Source of the DNA: DATBLE01 sp963734065
GTDB lineage: Bacteria; Actinomycetota; Thermoleophilia; Gaiellales; Gaiellaceae
Assembly: GCA_963734065.1 (NCBI GenBank)
Contig: CAVTFN010000006.1
Span: 62,001 to 126,000, forward strand
Direction: 5' to 3'
Length of the DNA: 64,000 bases
Shown here in pieces: positions 24,549-33,570 of this stretch (the stretch's first letter is position 1; each line of letters starts with the position of its first letter). The translations under genes and the position numbers were made by a program. The notes below the pieces were generated by a model that saw only the letters and a list, made by a program, of their open reading frames with translations, had not been told where the DNA came from and did no database searches.

Positions 24549-25513
24549 ACGCTAGAGCCCGGCCGGCTTGCGGCGTGGCTGTTGCCGCTCCGGCAGGAGT
24601 CGATCGGATCGGTCGAGCGGACGATGTGGACGCCGCGGGCGGCGAAGCGTGCGAACGCCTCGTTCCCCTCGGCGGTGAAGTCGACCGCGCCAGAGGCGAT
24701 CACCGGAGAGGTGCAGTCCTCGAGCAGGTAGACCCGGTCGGGCGGCACGTCCTGGAGCAGGTCCTCCACCGTCCAGGCGACGCAGTGGCTCTTCGCCTGG
24801 CCCGCGATCACGACCGCGTCGAACGAGCCGAGCAGGTCGATCAGCTCGTCGTTGCGCCCGCCGCCCACCTCGGGGCCGAGCACCGAGTAGTGCTCGACGC
24901 GGGGGTTCTCGCCCTTGACCTGGAACGCGGCCGGCGAGTTCCGTGCGATCGAGTGGAAGAACACCGCCTCCTCGACGGCGGAGACCAGGGCGTGGCCGAT
25001 CCCGCCGAGCATCGCGTGGTACGGCCAGATCGTCAGCCGGTAACGGCCGCGCTCGGCCAGGCCGCGCACGTACCGCTCCAGGTTCCCCTGCTCCTCGGGG
25101 TCGGCCGCTCGCCAGATCCCGGCCTCGACCTCGTACGTCGAGACGACCGTGTACGGCTCGGGGTGCCGCCCCTTCGCGTCGACCAGCCAGGCGGCGTGGA
25201 AGACCTGCAACGCGCGGTGCGTGTCGAGCGTCGGGACGATCTGGGTGATCGCGCCGAGGTTGCGGTAGACGAATTCACACAGCCGCCGGCTGTCGTCGGG
25301 CGCGCCGGGCACGAACAGCTCGAAGCCCGGCGTGCAGAAGGTGTTCTGGCAATCGACCAGCAGCAACGCGACCCGTCGCTCGTCCTCCCGGGCGGGTCCG
25401 ATGTCGTGGGCCTCCGCCCAGGCGGTCGCCTCGGTCGCGCGCGCCTCGTACGGGACCCGCCGGATCTCCTCGATCCGATCGGGGTCCCAGTGTGCGGGTA
25501 GCGGGAGCGCCAT
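24545..25513 (-). CDS. Isochorismatase-fold cysteine hydrolase, nicotinamidase-like
   Basis: 322 residues, about 100 longer than PncA. Catalytic D54 in LLLVDCQNTFC and C244 in AGQAKSHCVAWTVEDL are clear. The extra length lies in the middle (about 115-215) with YHAMLGGIGHALV. Long forms of this kind are often annotated as nicotinamidase-related. Convergent overlap of four bases with the phosphoribosyltransferase supports a role in NAD salvage, but other amide or ester substrates are possible. Start ATG 25513 with TACGCT six bases upstream. Confidence 0.8.
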   Translation of the reverse strand: MALPLPAHWDPDRIEEIRRVPYEARATEATAWAEAHDIGPAREDERRVALLLVDCQNTFCTPGFELFVPGAPDDSRRLCEFVYRNLGAITQIVPTLDTHRALQVFHAAWLVDAKGRHPEPYTVVSTYEVEAGIWRAADPEEQGNLERYVRGLAERGRYRLTIWPYHAMLGGIGHALVSAVEEAVFFHSIARNSPAAFQVKGENPRVEHYSVLGPEVGGGRNDELIDLLGSFDAVVIAGQAKSHCVAWTVEDLLQDVPPDRVYLLEDCTSPVIASGAVDFTAEGNEAFARFAARGVHIVRSTDPIDSCRSGNSHAASRPGSSV

Positions 25514-25528
25514 GTACTGAGCGTACTA
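25514..25528. promoter_or_regulatory. 15-bp divergent promoter
   Basis: The entire gap between two divergent start codons is 15 bp. Minus strand TACGCT (25525-25520) lies six bases before ATG 25513. On the plus strand TACTGA (25515-25520) lies eight bases before ATG 25529, a weaker match. GTAC occurs on both sides of TGAGC. Confidence 0.45.
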
Positions 25529-27064
25529 ATGCGACGGTCCCCGACTGCCGATGCATCGTTCGTGCCTCTCTCGTCGCTGGCGCACGAGATCACTCAGGGT
25601 GCGCTCACCTGGTTGCCGATCGCATTCTTCGCGATCCTCGTCTTCCTGATCTGGCGGACGATCCAGCTGATGCCGCGGGTCAAGCCGAATCTGACCGAGC
25701 CGAACTCGACGACGTCGGTCTCGTTCGCAGACGTGGCCGGGGTCGAGGAGGCGAAGGCCGAGCTCCAGGAGGTGGTCGACTTCCTGCGCGATCCCGAGCG
25801 GTTCGCCCGCCTCGGCGCCCGCGTCCCGAAGGGCCTCCTTCTCTACGGGCCGCCCGGCACGGGGAAGACCCTGCTCGCGAAGGCCGTGGCCCACGAGTCG
25901 GGGGCGAGCTTCTACTCGCAGAGCGCCTCGGCCTTCGTCGAGATGTTCGCGGGCCTCGGTGCCTCCCGGATCCGCAAGCTGTTCGAGACCGCTCGCAAGC
26001 ACGCGCCGGCGATCATCTTCATCGACGAGCTCGACGCGGTCGGCGCCGCCCGGAGCGGCCACGGCTTCAACCGCGAGCAGGACCAGACGCTCAACCAGCT
26101 CCTGGTCGAGCTCGACGGCTTCGCGACCGCGGAGCAGGTGGTGGTGATGGGCGCCTCCAACCGGATCCAGGACCTCGACCCGGCGCTGCTCCGCCCGGGC
26201 CGGTTCGACCGCCAGCTCCTCGTCGCCCCGCCCGACCTCGCCGGCCGCGAGAAGATCCTCGCCGTGCACACGCGCGGCAAGCCGCTCGCGGACGACATCG
26301 ACCTCAGGTCGATCGCGCGGCAGACCGCCGGGCTGGCGGGCGCCGACCTCGCAAACATCTGCAACGAGGCGGCGATCTTCGCGGGGCGCCGCAACCTCGA
26401 CCGCATCGGCCAGGCCGAGTTCGAGGCGGCCCTCGAGCGGGTGGTCGCCGGCCTGCAACAGCGGCGGGTGGTCAGCGAGAAGGAGAAGCGGATCCTCGCG
26501 TACCACGAGTCGGGGCACGCGCTGATGTCGTACCTGATGGGTGAGGCGCTGCCGGTGCACAAGGTGACGATCGTCTCCCGCGGCCAGGCGCTCGGCTACA
26601 CGCTCAACTTGCCGATCGAGGAGCGTTTCCTCCGGACGAAGGAGGAGATGGTCGACATGATGAAGGTCTTCCTTGCGGGCCGGGCCGCGGAGCAGGTCGT
26701 CTTCGGTCGTGTCACGAACGGCGCTGCGAACGACCTCGAGAAGGCCACCGACCTCGCCCGCGCAATGGTCTTCGAGTACGGCATGGGCGACGCCGTCCCC
26801 AGCCGGACGATGCGGGCGGACAACTACTCGCTCTCCGAGGAGACGAAGCGCCTGCGCGACGCCGAGCAGGCCCACCTGACCGACGAGGCGTTCCACGAGG
26901 CGATCCGCCTGATCGAGAAGCACCGGGTGCATCTCGACCGGCTGGCCGAGTCCCTGCTCCAGCACGAGACGCTGAACAAGGAGCAGCTCGACGGGCTGCT
27001 CGCCGACGTCGAGCCTGAATCGCGCTCCGCGGAGACGGTCGGAACGGTACGCGTCGTACGGTGA
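25529..27064 (+). CDS. ftsH: FtsH-type ATP-dependent zinc metalloprotease, single membrane helix
   Basis: 511 residues against 600-680 in most bacteria. One membrane helix (about 26-44) precedes the AAA domain directly; the usual second helix and the roughly 70-residue outside loop are absent. Walker A GPPGTGKT (107-114), Walker B IIFIDELDA (162-170), SRH region ALLRPGRFDRQ (219-229), zinc site H326-E327-S-G-H330 and third ligand D402 are intact. Should unfold and degrade membrane or soluble proteins on the cytoplasmic side. A second, full-length FtsH may exist elsewhere. Confidence 0.93.
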   Translation: MRRSPTADASFVPLSSLAHEITQGALTWLPIAFFAILVFLIWRTIQLMPRVKPNLTEPNSTTSVSFADVAGVEEAKAELQEVVDFLRDPERFARLGARVPKGLLLYGPPGTGKTLLAKAVAHESGASFYSQSASAFVEMFAGLGASRIRKLFETARKHAPAIIFIDELDAVGAARSGHGFNREQDQTLNQLLVELDGFATAEQVVVMGASNRIQDLDPALLRPGRFDRQLLVAPPDLAGREKILAVHTRGKPLADDIDLRSIARQTAGLAGADLANICNEAAIFAGRRNLDRIGQAEFEAALERVVAGLQQRRVVSEKEKRILAYHESGHALMSYLMGEALPVHKVTIVSRGQALGYTLNLPIEERFLRTKEEMVDMMKVFLAGRAAEQVVFGRVTNGAANDLEKATDLARAMVFEYGMGDAVPSRTMRADNYSLSEETKRLRDAEQAHLTDEAFHEAIRLIEKHRVHLDRLAESLLQHETLNKEQLDGLLADVEPESRSAETVGTVRVVR

Positions 27065-27068
27065 GCGG

Positions 27069-27074
27069 TAGCAT
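27069..27074 (+). promoter_or_regulatory. -10 element for the epimerase gene
   Basis: TAGCAT, eight bases before ATG 27083. Confidence 0.45.
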
Positions 27075-27082
27075 CGCGGTCG

Positions 27083-27487
27083 ATGGCCGCGAAGTGCATC
27101 CACCACCTGGGCGTCGCCGTCGACGATCTCGACGAGGCGATCTCCACCTACGCGCGCTTCCTCGGCGCCGAGCTGGAGGGGCGCGAGACCCAGGAGGAGC
27201 AGGGGGTCGAGGCTGCATCCCTGCGCGTCGGGCCGAATCACGTCGAGCTCCTCGCGGCTCTCGGCGACGATACGCCGGTCGGGCGGTTCCTCTCGCGCCG
27301 CGGCCCCGGCATGCACCACGTGGCCTACGAGGTCGACGACCTCACCGGCGAGCTGGCGCGCCTCGAGGGCGAGGGCGCCGAGTTGATCGACGCCTCGCCG
27401 CGGCAAGGCCTCTTCGGCATGCAGGTGGCGTTCGTCCACCCCGAGTCCGCGAACGGCGTCCTCTCGGAGCTGGTCGCCCGTGGCTGA
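27083..27487 (+). CDS. mce: Methylmalonyl-CoA epimerase
   Basis: 134 residues, standard length. A vicinal-oxygen-chelate fold with paired halves: IHHLGVAVDDLDEAI and MHHVAYEVDDLTGELARL, metal-binding His in both, Gln/Glu in NHVELLAAL, and the typical ending GMQVAFVHPES. Interconverts the two methylmalonyl-CoA epimers in propionate metabolism. Methylmalonyl-CoA mutase is not in the window. The stop overlaps the next gene by eight bases. Confidence 0.92.
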   Translation: MAAKCIHHLGVAVDDLDEAISTYARFLGAELEGRETQEEQGVEAASLRVGPNHVELLAALGDDTPVGRFLSRRGPGMHHVAYEVDDLTGELARLEGEGAELIDASPRQGLFGMQVAFVHPESANGVLSELVARG

Positions 27488-27701
27488 GCGCATTCGCATC
27501 GAGATCGGGTTTGACGGCGGCCAGATCATGGGTGCGCTGGTCGAGTCCGCGGCCGTCGACCGGCTCGAGCAGGCGCTGTCCTCGGGCGACGACGGATCGC
27601 TCGCGCTGGACGTCGACGACGGCCGGTACACGGTGGCGCTGCGGCGGATCGTCTACGTGAAGCGTTTCGCCCGCGAAGGCCGCGTCGGCTTCGGCGCCTG
27701 A
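27480..27701 (+). CDS. Small protein of unknown function
   Basis: 73 residues starting GTG, IRIEIGFDGGQIMGALVESA, with alternating strands and LALDVDDGRYTVALRRIVYV. A small all-beta protein somewhat like DUF3107 in its layout, but I do not claim membership. Overlap with the epimerase by eight bases and the short gap to the YchF-like gene suggest one transcript. Confidence 0.7.
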   Translation: MAERIRIEIGFDGGQIMGALVESAAVDRLEQALSSGDDGSLALDVDDGRYTVALRRIVYVKRFAREGRVGFGA

Positions 27702-27710
27702 CCTCGGGCG

Positions 27711-28616
<906 letters not shown>

Positions 28617-28623
28617 GCGGCCG

Positions 28624-28681
28624 CGCTGTGGATGAATCGTCACCTCGGCGTGGGGGTCTGACCCCTCCGAAGTGTCACAAA
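28624..28681 (+). repeat. Composite repeat: CGCTGTGGA - GTCAC - GGGGTCTGACCCC - GTCACAAA
   Basis: CGCTGTGGA at 28624-28632, GTCAC at 28639-28643, the palindrome at 28653-28665 and GTCACAAA at 28674-28681. The same parts at nearly the same spacing recur at 58604-58664. It lies between two convergent gene ends. Confidence 0.8.
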
Positions 28682-28694
28682 GGTGTGCCGATTC

Positions 28695-29531
28695 TCACCC
28701 CGCGCTGATCGCCGCTGCGCCCGCCACCGCCGCCACCGCGCCCCCGCGCTGCACCAGCGTCAGCCGCTCGTGGAGCACGACCCGCGCGAGGATCGCCACC
28801 AGCACCGGGTACAGGGCGGCCAGCACCGCGACCACGCTGAGCAGGCCCTTCGTGGTCGCGATCGCGAAGAGCTCCGTCGCGCCGCTGTCGAGCAGGCCGA
28901 TCGTGATCAGCACCAACCACATTCCGGCCGGGCTGCCGCCGGGCCGGTACCGCAGCAGCGCGGCCAGGACGAGCACCGAGGAGGCGATCCGGAGGATGAA
29001 GGTCGCCCAGTACGGGTCGTCGGCGGCTGCCGACTGCAGGGCGACCTGCGACGAGCCGAACGCGATCGCGGCCAGGACGGCGAGGCCGGCGCCGGCGCTG
29101 AGCTGACGCCGCATCCCGGGCTCGGCCGGCTCCCAGCCGGCGAAGGCGACCCCGACCATCGCCACGCCGATGCCCGCGAGCTGGATCGCGCTCGGCCGCT
29201 CGCCGCGCGCCAGGCCGACGGTGAGCGGGATCAGCGGCGACGTCGACGTGATCGGCGCGACGATCCCCATCGACCCGACCGCGAGGCCCTGGTAGAGCGC
29301 GCCGATCCCGACCGCCCCGCCGAGGCCGGCGAGCACCGCCCAGAGGATCGGCAGGCCGTGCGGCGGCGCCTGCCAGCGCACCAGGACGATCGCGCCGAGC
29401 AGGACGAGCCCCGCCGGCTGCGAGACGGAGAGCACGGTCAGCACCGGCGCGACCCGGCTCTTCAGGCCTCCGAGGAAGTCGGAGACTCCCCACGATGCGC
29501 TCGCGGTGAGCGCCAGCAGAACCGCGGCCAT
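28695..29531 (-). CDS. EamA/DMT-family transporter
   Basis: 278 residues, ten predicted membrane helices in two EamA repeats (first starting LLALTASASWGVSDFLGGL, second AVLAAIAFGSSQVALQ). Members export or import small metabolites; substrate not predictable. Minus strand, separated by nine bases from the OB/HD gene, which probably heads the same transcript. Confidence 0.9.
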   Translation of the reverse strand: MAAVLLALTASASWGVSDFLGGLKSRVAPVLTVLSVSQPAGLVLLGAIVLVRWQAPPHGLPILWAVLAGLGGAVGIGALYQGLAVGSMGIVAPITSTSPLIPLTVGLARGERPSAIQLAGIGVAMVGVAFAGWEPAEPGMRRQLSAGAGLAVLAAIAFGSSQVALQSAAADDPYWATFILRIASSVLVLAALLRYRPGGSPAGMWLVLITIGLLDSGATELFAIATTKGLLSVVAVLAALYPVLVAILARVVLHERLTLVQRGGAVAAVAGAAAISAG

Positions 29532-29540
29532 GCGGGGAAG

Positions 29541-30377
29541 CTAGGTGCCGTCCACCGGCCGCGTGGCGGCGACTGCGTCGAGCTGGTTCGCGTGGTAGAG
29601 GACGGCCGCCTCCGCCGTCTTTGCCGCCCGTGCGTCGTGGTGGCACGCGACGGCGTGCAACAGCTCCGCACGCGCGTCCGGGTCGAGCGCGCTCGCCCGC
29701 TCCTCGATCAGCCGCGTGCCGAGGTGCACGTGGCCGAGGAGCCGGCCCTCGCTCGTCTGCCGGAACCCCGGCCCGGGCTCGAGCTCGACCGTGCGTCCGA
29801 CGTCGTGCAGGAGGGCGGCGGAGAGGAGCAGGTCGGCGCGGAGCCGCGGATGGAGCTGGCAGAGCTCGCGACAGACGGTCGCGACGCCGACCGTGTGCTC
29901 GAGCAGGCCTCCGGCGTAGACGTGGTGTCCGTCCGGTGCGGCCGGAAGCGCCCGGAACCGGCGCCTGATCTCGCCGTCGCCGAGGATCGCCGCGACGGTC
30001 GCACGCAACCCGTCGTGCGAGATCTCCCCGGCGAGGAACTCGAGGAAGCCGTCGAGCTCGTCCGGGTCGCGGCGCATCGCCGGGGCGAATCCCGCGGGAT
30101 CCTCGTCCGGAGCGGCCTCGATCGAGCGCACGTCGAGCTGGAGCCGGTCGCGGTAGCGCTCCACCCGGCCGAGGACGCGCACCGCGTCGCCCTCGCCGAA
30201 GCGCGCGTCGAGCAGCTCGACGTCGTTCCAGACGCGGCCTTCGATGCGGCCGGACGGGTCGACGAGCTCCAGCGCGAGGTACGCAGAGCCGTTCTTCGTC
30301 CGCAGCCGCCGCTTGCGCGCGACCGCGTAGACGCCTTCGACGACGCGGTCCTCGGCCAGCTCGGCGATGGTGCTCAC
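29541..30377 (-). CDS. OB-fold plus HD-domain protein, YhaM-like 3'-5' exoribonuclease
   Basis: 278 residues from GTG 30377. OB-fold nucleic-acid-binding domain (about 10-90, GRIEGRVWNDVELLDARF) followed by an HD domain with GLLEHTVGVA (H161), LLHDVG (H191-D192) and CHHDAR. This is the domain order of YhaM-type exonucleases, though those are slightly longer. TAGACT lies seven bases before the chosen GTG, which also sits at the family start; the longer upstream frame is not needed. Confidence 0.85.
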   Translation of the reverse strand: MSTIAELAEDRVVEGVYAVARKRRLRTKNGSAYLALELVDPSGRIEGRVWNDVELLDARFGEGDAVRVLGRVERYRDRLQLDVRSIEAAPDEDPAGFAPAMRRDPDELDGFLEFLAGEISHDGLRATVAAILGDGEIRRRFRALPAAPDGHHVYAGGLLEHTVGVATVCRELCQLHPRLRADLLLSAALLHDVGRTVELEPGPGFRQTSEGRLLGHVHLGTRLIEERASALDPDARAELLHAVACHHDARAAKTAEAAVLYHANQLDAVAATRPVDGT

Positions 30378-30384
30378 GCGCCGG

Positions 30385-30390
30385 AGTCTA
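30385..30390 (-). promoter_or_regulatory. -10 element for the OB/HD gene
   Basis: Minus-strand TAGACT, seven bases before GTG 30377. Confidence 0.5.
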
Positions 30391-30407
30391 GGCCCGAAAG
30401 CGGCTGC

Positions 30408-30413
30408 TAGGGT
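30408..30413 (+). promoter_or_regulatory. -10 element for the DUF1015 gene
   Basis: TAGGGT, seven bases before GTG 30421. Confidence 0.5.
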
Positions 30414-30420
30414 CACGGCC

Positions 30421-31467
30421 GTGGCCGACGTGAAGCCGTTCCGGGCGCTCCGCTACGACGAGCGCCGGGCAGGCCCGCTGGACGAGCTGGTCGCGCCGCC
30501 GTACGACGTGATCTCGGCCGAGGCCCGCGACCGCTACCTGACGAGAAGCCCGTACAACGTCGTGCACGTGACGCTCCCGGACGACGAGGCGGACGCCGCG
30601 CGGGCGCTCGCCGAGTGGCAGGCCGACGGCATCCTCGCGCGCGAGACCGAGCCTACGCTCTGGTGGCTCGCGCAGGACTACACCGGCCCCGACGGCATCG
30701 CCCGGCGGCGCGACGGCCTGGTCGCAGCGCTCCGGCTCGAGCCCTACGAGGCGGGTGTCGTCCTCCCGCACGAGCGCACGCACTCCGGGCCGAAGGAAGG
30801 GCGCCTGCGGCTCCTGCGCGCCACCCGGACGCACGTCGAGCCGATCTTCCTGCTCTACGAGGGCTCGCTCGAGGCGCCGACCGGCGAGGCAGCGGTCGAC
30901 GTCGAGCTCGACGGCGTGCGCAGCCGGCTGTGGCGGATCGAGCGGGAGGCGCCGCCCGAGCTCGCCGGCGCGCCGCTGCTGATCGCCGACGGGCACCACC
31001 GCTACGAGACCGCGCTGGCCTTCCATGCCGAGGACGGCACCGAGGCGAGCGCCTGGATGCCGGTCGTCATCGTCCCCACACGCCAGGACGGCCTGACGAT
31101 CTTCCCGACGCACCGCATTGCCGCACGCACGAAGCCGCTGCCGCCGCTGGAGACGTCCTCGAACGGCGACGACCGCGCCGTCGCCGAGGTGTACACGCGC
31201 TCCGGCTCGGGCTACCTGCGCGGGGAGCCGGGCGAGCTCGACTCCGAGCTGGTCGCCAGGTACGCGGCCGACGTCGGCTACACGCCGTACGCCGACGAGG
31301 CGCGCGCCGCCGTCGACGCCGGCGACGCAGAGGCCGCCTTCCTGCTCCGCCCGCCCACCGTCGAGCAGGTCGCGGCCGTCGCCAAGGCCGGGCGCACCAT
31401 GCCCCAGAAGAGCACGTTCTTCTATCCCAAGCTCACCTCGGGGCTGTTCTTCCTCCCTCTTGACTGA
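30421..31467 (+). CDS. DUF1015 family protein
   Basis: 348 residues. Family marks: FRALRYDE near the start, VAPPYDVISAEARDRYL, LLIADGHHRYETAL in the middle, and the ending MPQKSTFFYPKLTSGLFFLPL. The family is related to the ParB/SerK kinase fold, and an archaeal relative is an ADP-dependent serine kinase; whether this bacterial member has that activity is unknown. The gene overlaps the next one by eight bases. Confidence 0.88.
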   Translation: MADVKPFRALRYDERRAGPLDELVAPPYDVISAEARDRYLTRSPYNVVHVTLPDDEADAARALAEWQADGILARETEPTLWWLAQDYTGPDGIARRRDGLVAALRLEPYEAGVVLPHERTHSGPKEGRLRLLRATRTHVEPIFLLYEGSLEAPTGEAAVDVELDGVRSRLWRIEREAPPELAGAPLLIADGHHRYETALAFHAEDGTEASAWMPVVIVPTRQDGLTIFPTHRIAARTKPLPPLETSSNGDDRAVAEVYTRSGSGYLRGEPGELDSELVARYAADVGYTPYADEARAAVDAGDAEAAFLLRPPTVEQVAAVAKAGRTMPQKSTFFYPKLTSGLFFLPLD

Positions 31468-32251
31468 CTGGCTGGCGACCTGCCGCGCGGCGGTTCAGGA
31501 CGTCCGCGGCGTGCTCGCGGAGCTGCCGGCGCGATCGGATCGGGAGCCGGTCGTCGGCGCGGGGATGGGCGGCGACGACACGACGGCGATCGACGCCGCG
31601 GTCGAGCGGGCGGTCGTGGCTCGATTCGACGCGGACGGCGGCGGCTTCACGCTCGTCTCCGAGGAGCTCGGCGTACGGCCGGGCGGCGAGACGTGGGTCG
31701 TCCTCGACCCGATCGACGGTTCGATCAACGCAAAGCGAGGGCTGCCGTTCTTCTCCCTGTCGGTCGCCGTCGCCGAAGGCCCGACGATGGGCGACGTCAC
31801 CTTCGGCTATGTCTACGACTTCGGCAGCGGCGAGGAGTGGACGGCCGAGCGGGGACGCGGTGCGAGGCTGAACGGCGAGCCGCTGCGGGGTGAGCCGCCC
31901 AAGGACCGCATCGAGATCCTTGCGCTCGAGGCGACCCGGACCGATCTCGTCGCCAGGCACACGCCGTCGCTCGTCGATTTCGTCCACCGGCTGCGGATCT
32001 TCGGCTCGCTCGCGATCTCCCTCTGCCACCTCGCCGACGGCCGCGTCGACGCGGTCTGCTCGCTGAAGGCGGCGCGGTCGGTCGACATCGCCGCGGCCCA
32101 GCTGCTCGTCCGCGAGCGCGGCTACGCGATCGAGCTGCCGGAGGCTCCGCCGTTCGAGGCTGCGCCGCTCGACCTCGCGGGACGTTCGCGTGTCGTCGCA
32201 GCGGGAACGACCGCGCTGTGCGAGACGATGGCGGCGGCATTGTCCGAATAG
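31460..32251 (+). CDS. Inositol-monophosphatase-family phosphatase
   Basis: 263 residues from TTG 31460, overlapping the DUF1015 stop. Metal-binding blocks: VSEELG, VLDPIDGSINAKRG (DPIDG) and SVDIAAAQLLVRERG, where WDxAAG of most members is VDIAAA, keeping the Asp. Likely a Mg-dependent phosphatase of inositol, fructose-1,6- or nucleoside phosphates; substrate uncertain. The coupling with DUF1015 is conserved only by inference here. Confidence 0.87.
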   Translation: MTDWLATCRAAVQDVRGVLAELPARSDREPVVGAGMGGDDTTAIDAAVERAVVARFDADGGGFTLVSEELGVRPGGETWVVLDPIDGSINAKRGLPFFSLSVAVAEGPTMGDVTFGYVYDFGSGEEWTAERGRGARLNGEPLRGEPPKDRIEILALEATRTDLVARHTPSLVDFVHRLRIFGSLAISLCHLADGRVDAVCSLKAARSVDIAAAQLLVRERGYAIELPEAPPFEAAPLDLAGRSRVVAAGTTALCETMAAALSE

Positions 32252-32317
32252 GGCGGGTACGCGGTCAAGGACGCGCTTTGGCTCCGGCACCGCATCGGTG
32301 CGTGAGCAGGCCGCTGG

Positions 32318-32323
32318 TACGAT
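32318..32323 (+). promoter_or_regulatory. -10 element for the oxygenase gene
   Basis: TACGAT, eight bases before ATG 32332. Confidence 0.5.
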
Positions 32324-32331
32324 CGCCCGCG

Positions 32332-33195
32332 ATGGCGGCCGAACCGATGCAGGCCGAGATCAGGGCCAGGGTCGAGGCTGCGGAGATCCACCGCGACCCC
32401 TTTTCCCACGTGGTGGTCGAGGATCTCCTGCCCGAGTCCTTCTTCCGCGAGCTGGCGGCGACGATCCCGCCGATCGAGTACTTCAAGCAGGCCAAGAATG
32501 GCCGCAAGGCCGACCTGCCGATCATCGCGACCAACAAGACCTATCTCGAGACGCCCGAGGACTTCCGGGCCACCTGGGGCCGGCTCCGCGACGACGTCCT
32601 CCACGACACGGTCGCGCCCGTGCTCGCCGAGCGGCTCCGCGGCGACGTCCGCGACAAGTTCGCCGACCTCTTCAGCCCCGAGATCGCGGACGAGGTGATG
32701 GGCAGCGACCTCGTCTCCAGCGCCGGCCGGATCATGCTGCGCAAGCCGGGCTACAAGCTCGGGCCCCACACCGACTCGGCGATGTACGCGATCACGTGCC
32801 TGCTCTACTTCACGGAGGCCGACGAGGAGTCGTCGGGGGCGCTCTGCCTCTTCCGACCCGAGCGCCGCCCCGAGCTCAAGCATGTCTCGACGTACTACCC
32901 GGACGAGGAGGAGGGGATCGAGGCCGAGGTCGCCAAGGTGATCCCGATCCGCGAGAACCTGTTCGTGGCGTTCGTCAACGGCCAGGAGTCGCTGCACGGC
33001 GTCCGCGTCGACGCCGACCAGCCGTCGAACGAGTTCCGCATGACCTACCAGGCGCACCTCGTGCTCGAGCACGATCCGCGCAAGCAGGTTCCGTCCTATC
33101 TCGAGGACGACCGGCTCGCCGACCCGGCCGCGCGCGAGCGCTGGGCGCGCTACGCCGCGGAGCGCCGCGAGGCCGAAGCCGCTGCGGAGCGCTAG
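32332..33195 (+). CDS. 2-oxoglutarate/Fe(II)-dependent oxygenase-like protein
   Basis: 287 residues. Iron ligands H146 and D148 in LGPHTDSAMY and H222 in ESLHGVR, with R236 in NEFRMTYQ to bind 2-oxoglutarate, in the order of prolyl-4-hydroxylase-type enzymes. The N-terminus (FSHVVVEDLLPESFFRELA) is typical of sugar- or polyketide-cluster hydroxylases, but no such cluster surrounds it. Substrate unknown. ATG 32332 is preferred over upstream in-frame starts because of TACGAT eight bases before it. Confidence 0.82.
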   Translation: MAAEPMQAEIRARVEAAEIHRDPFSHVVVEDLLPESFFRELAATIPPIEYFKQAKNGRKADLPIIATNKTYLETPEDFRATWGRLRDDVLHDTVAPVLAERLRGDVRDKFADLFSPEIADEVMGSDLVSSAGRIMLRKPGYKLGPHTDSAMYAITCLLYFTEADEESSGALCLFRPERRPELKHVSTYYPDEEEGIEAEVAKVIPIRENLFVAFVNGQESLHGVRVDADQPSNEFRMTYQAHLVLEHDPRKQVPSYLEDDRLADPAARERWARYAAERREAEAAAER

Positions 33196-33239
33196 CCCGG
33201 CGGCTCGTTTGCCGTCTTCTTCGCGCCGGCCGTTCTGAT

Positions 33240-33570
33240 ATGCCGCGGTCGACCATGTGCGCAGCCCTGCTGCGCGGCGTGAACCTCGGCGCGCACAACC
33301 GCATCCGCATGCCCGAGCTGCGTGCGCTCGTCGAGGGCCTCGGCGGCACGGACGTGACCACGTACCTCCAGAGCGGGAACGTCGTCTTCCGCAGTGATCG
33401 CGCTGCGGCCGCGCTGGCGAAGGCGATCGAGCAGAGCATCCGGAGCGAGCTCGGCCTCGAGATAGCGGTCGTGATCCGGAGCCGAACGCAGCTGGAGCGG
33501 CGCCGCGGCGACGACCCGGAATTGGCGGACGGTGACCGCGCTGGCCGAGCTGACTGCGGCCGCGGGCTAG
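33240..33570 (+). pseudogene. DUF1697 gene with internal deletion and frameshift
   Basis: N-terminal half reads CAALLRGVNLGAHNRIRMPE and VTTYLQSGNVVFRSD, standard for DUF1697. After VVIRSRTQLER, near 33500, the normal middle (about 70-80 residues) is missing. The family's C-terminal end, TTRNWRTVTALAELTAAAG then stop (33568-33570), follows in another frame. Parts of both ends are recognisable in the correct order, so this is a remnant of a once complete gene of about 180 codons. The in-frame continuation to 33767 is antisense to the LuxR gene and meaningless. Confidence 0.85.
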
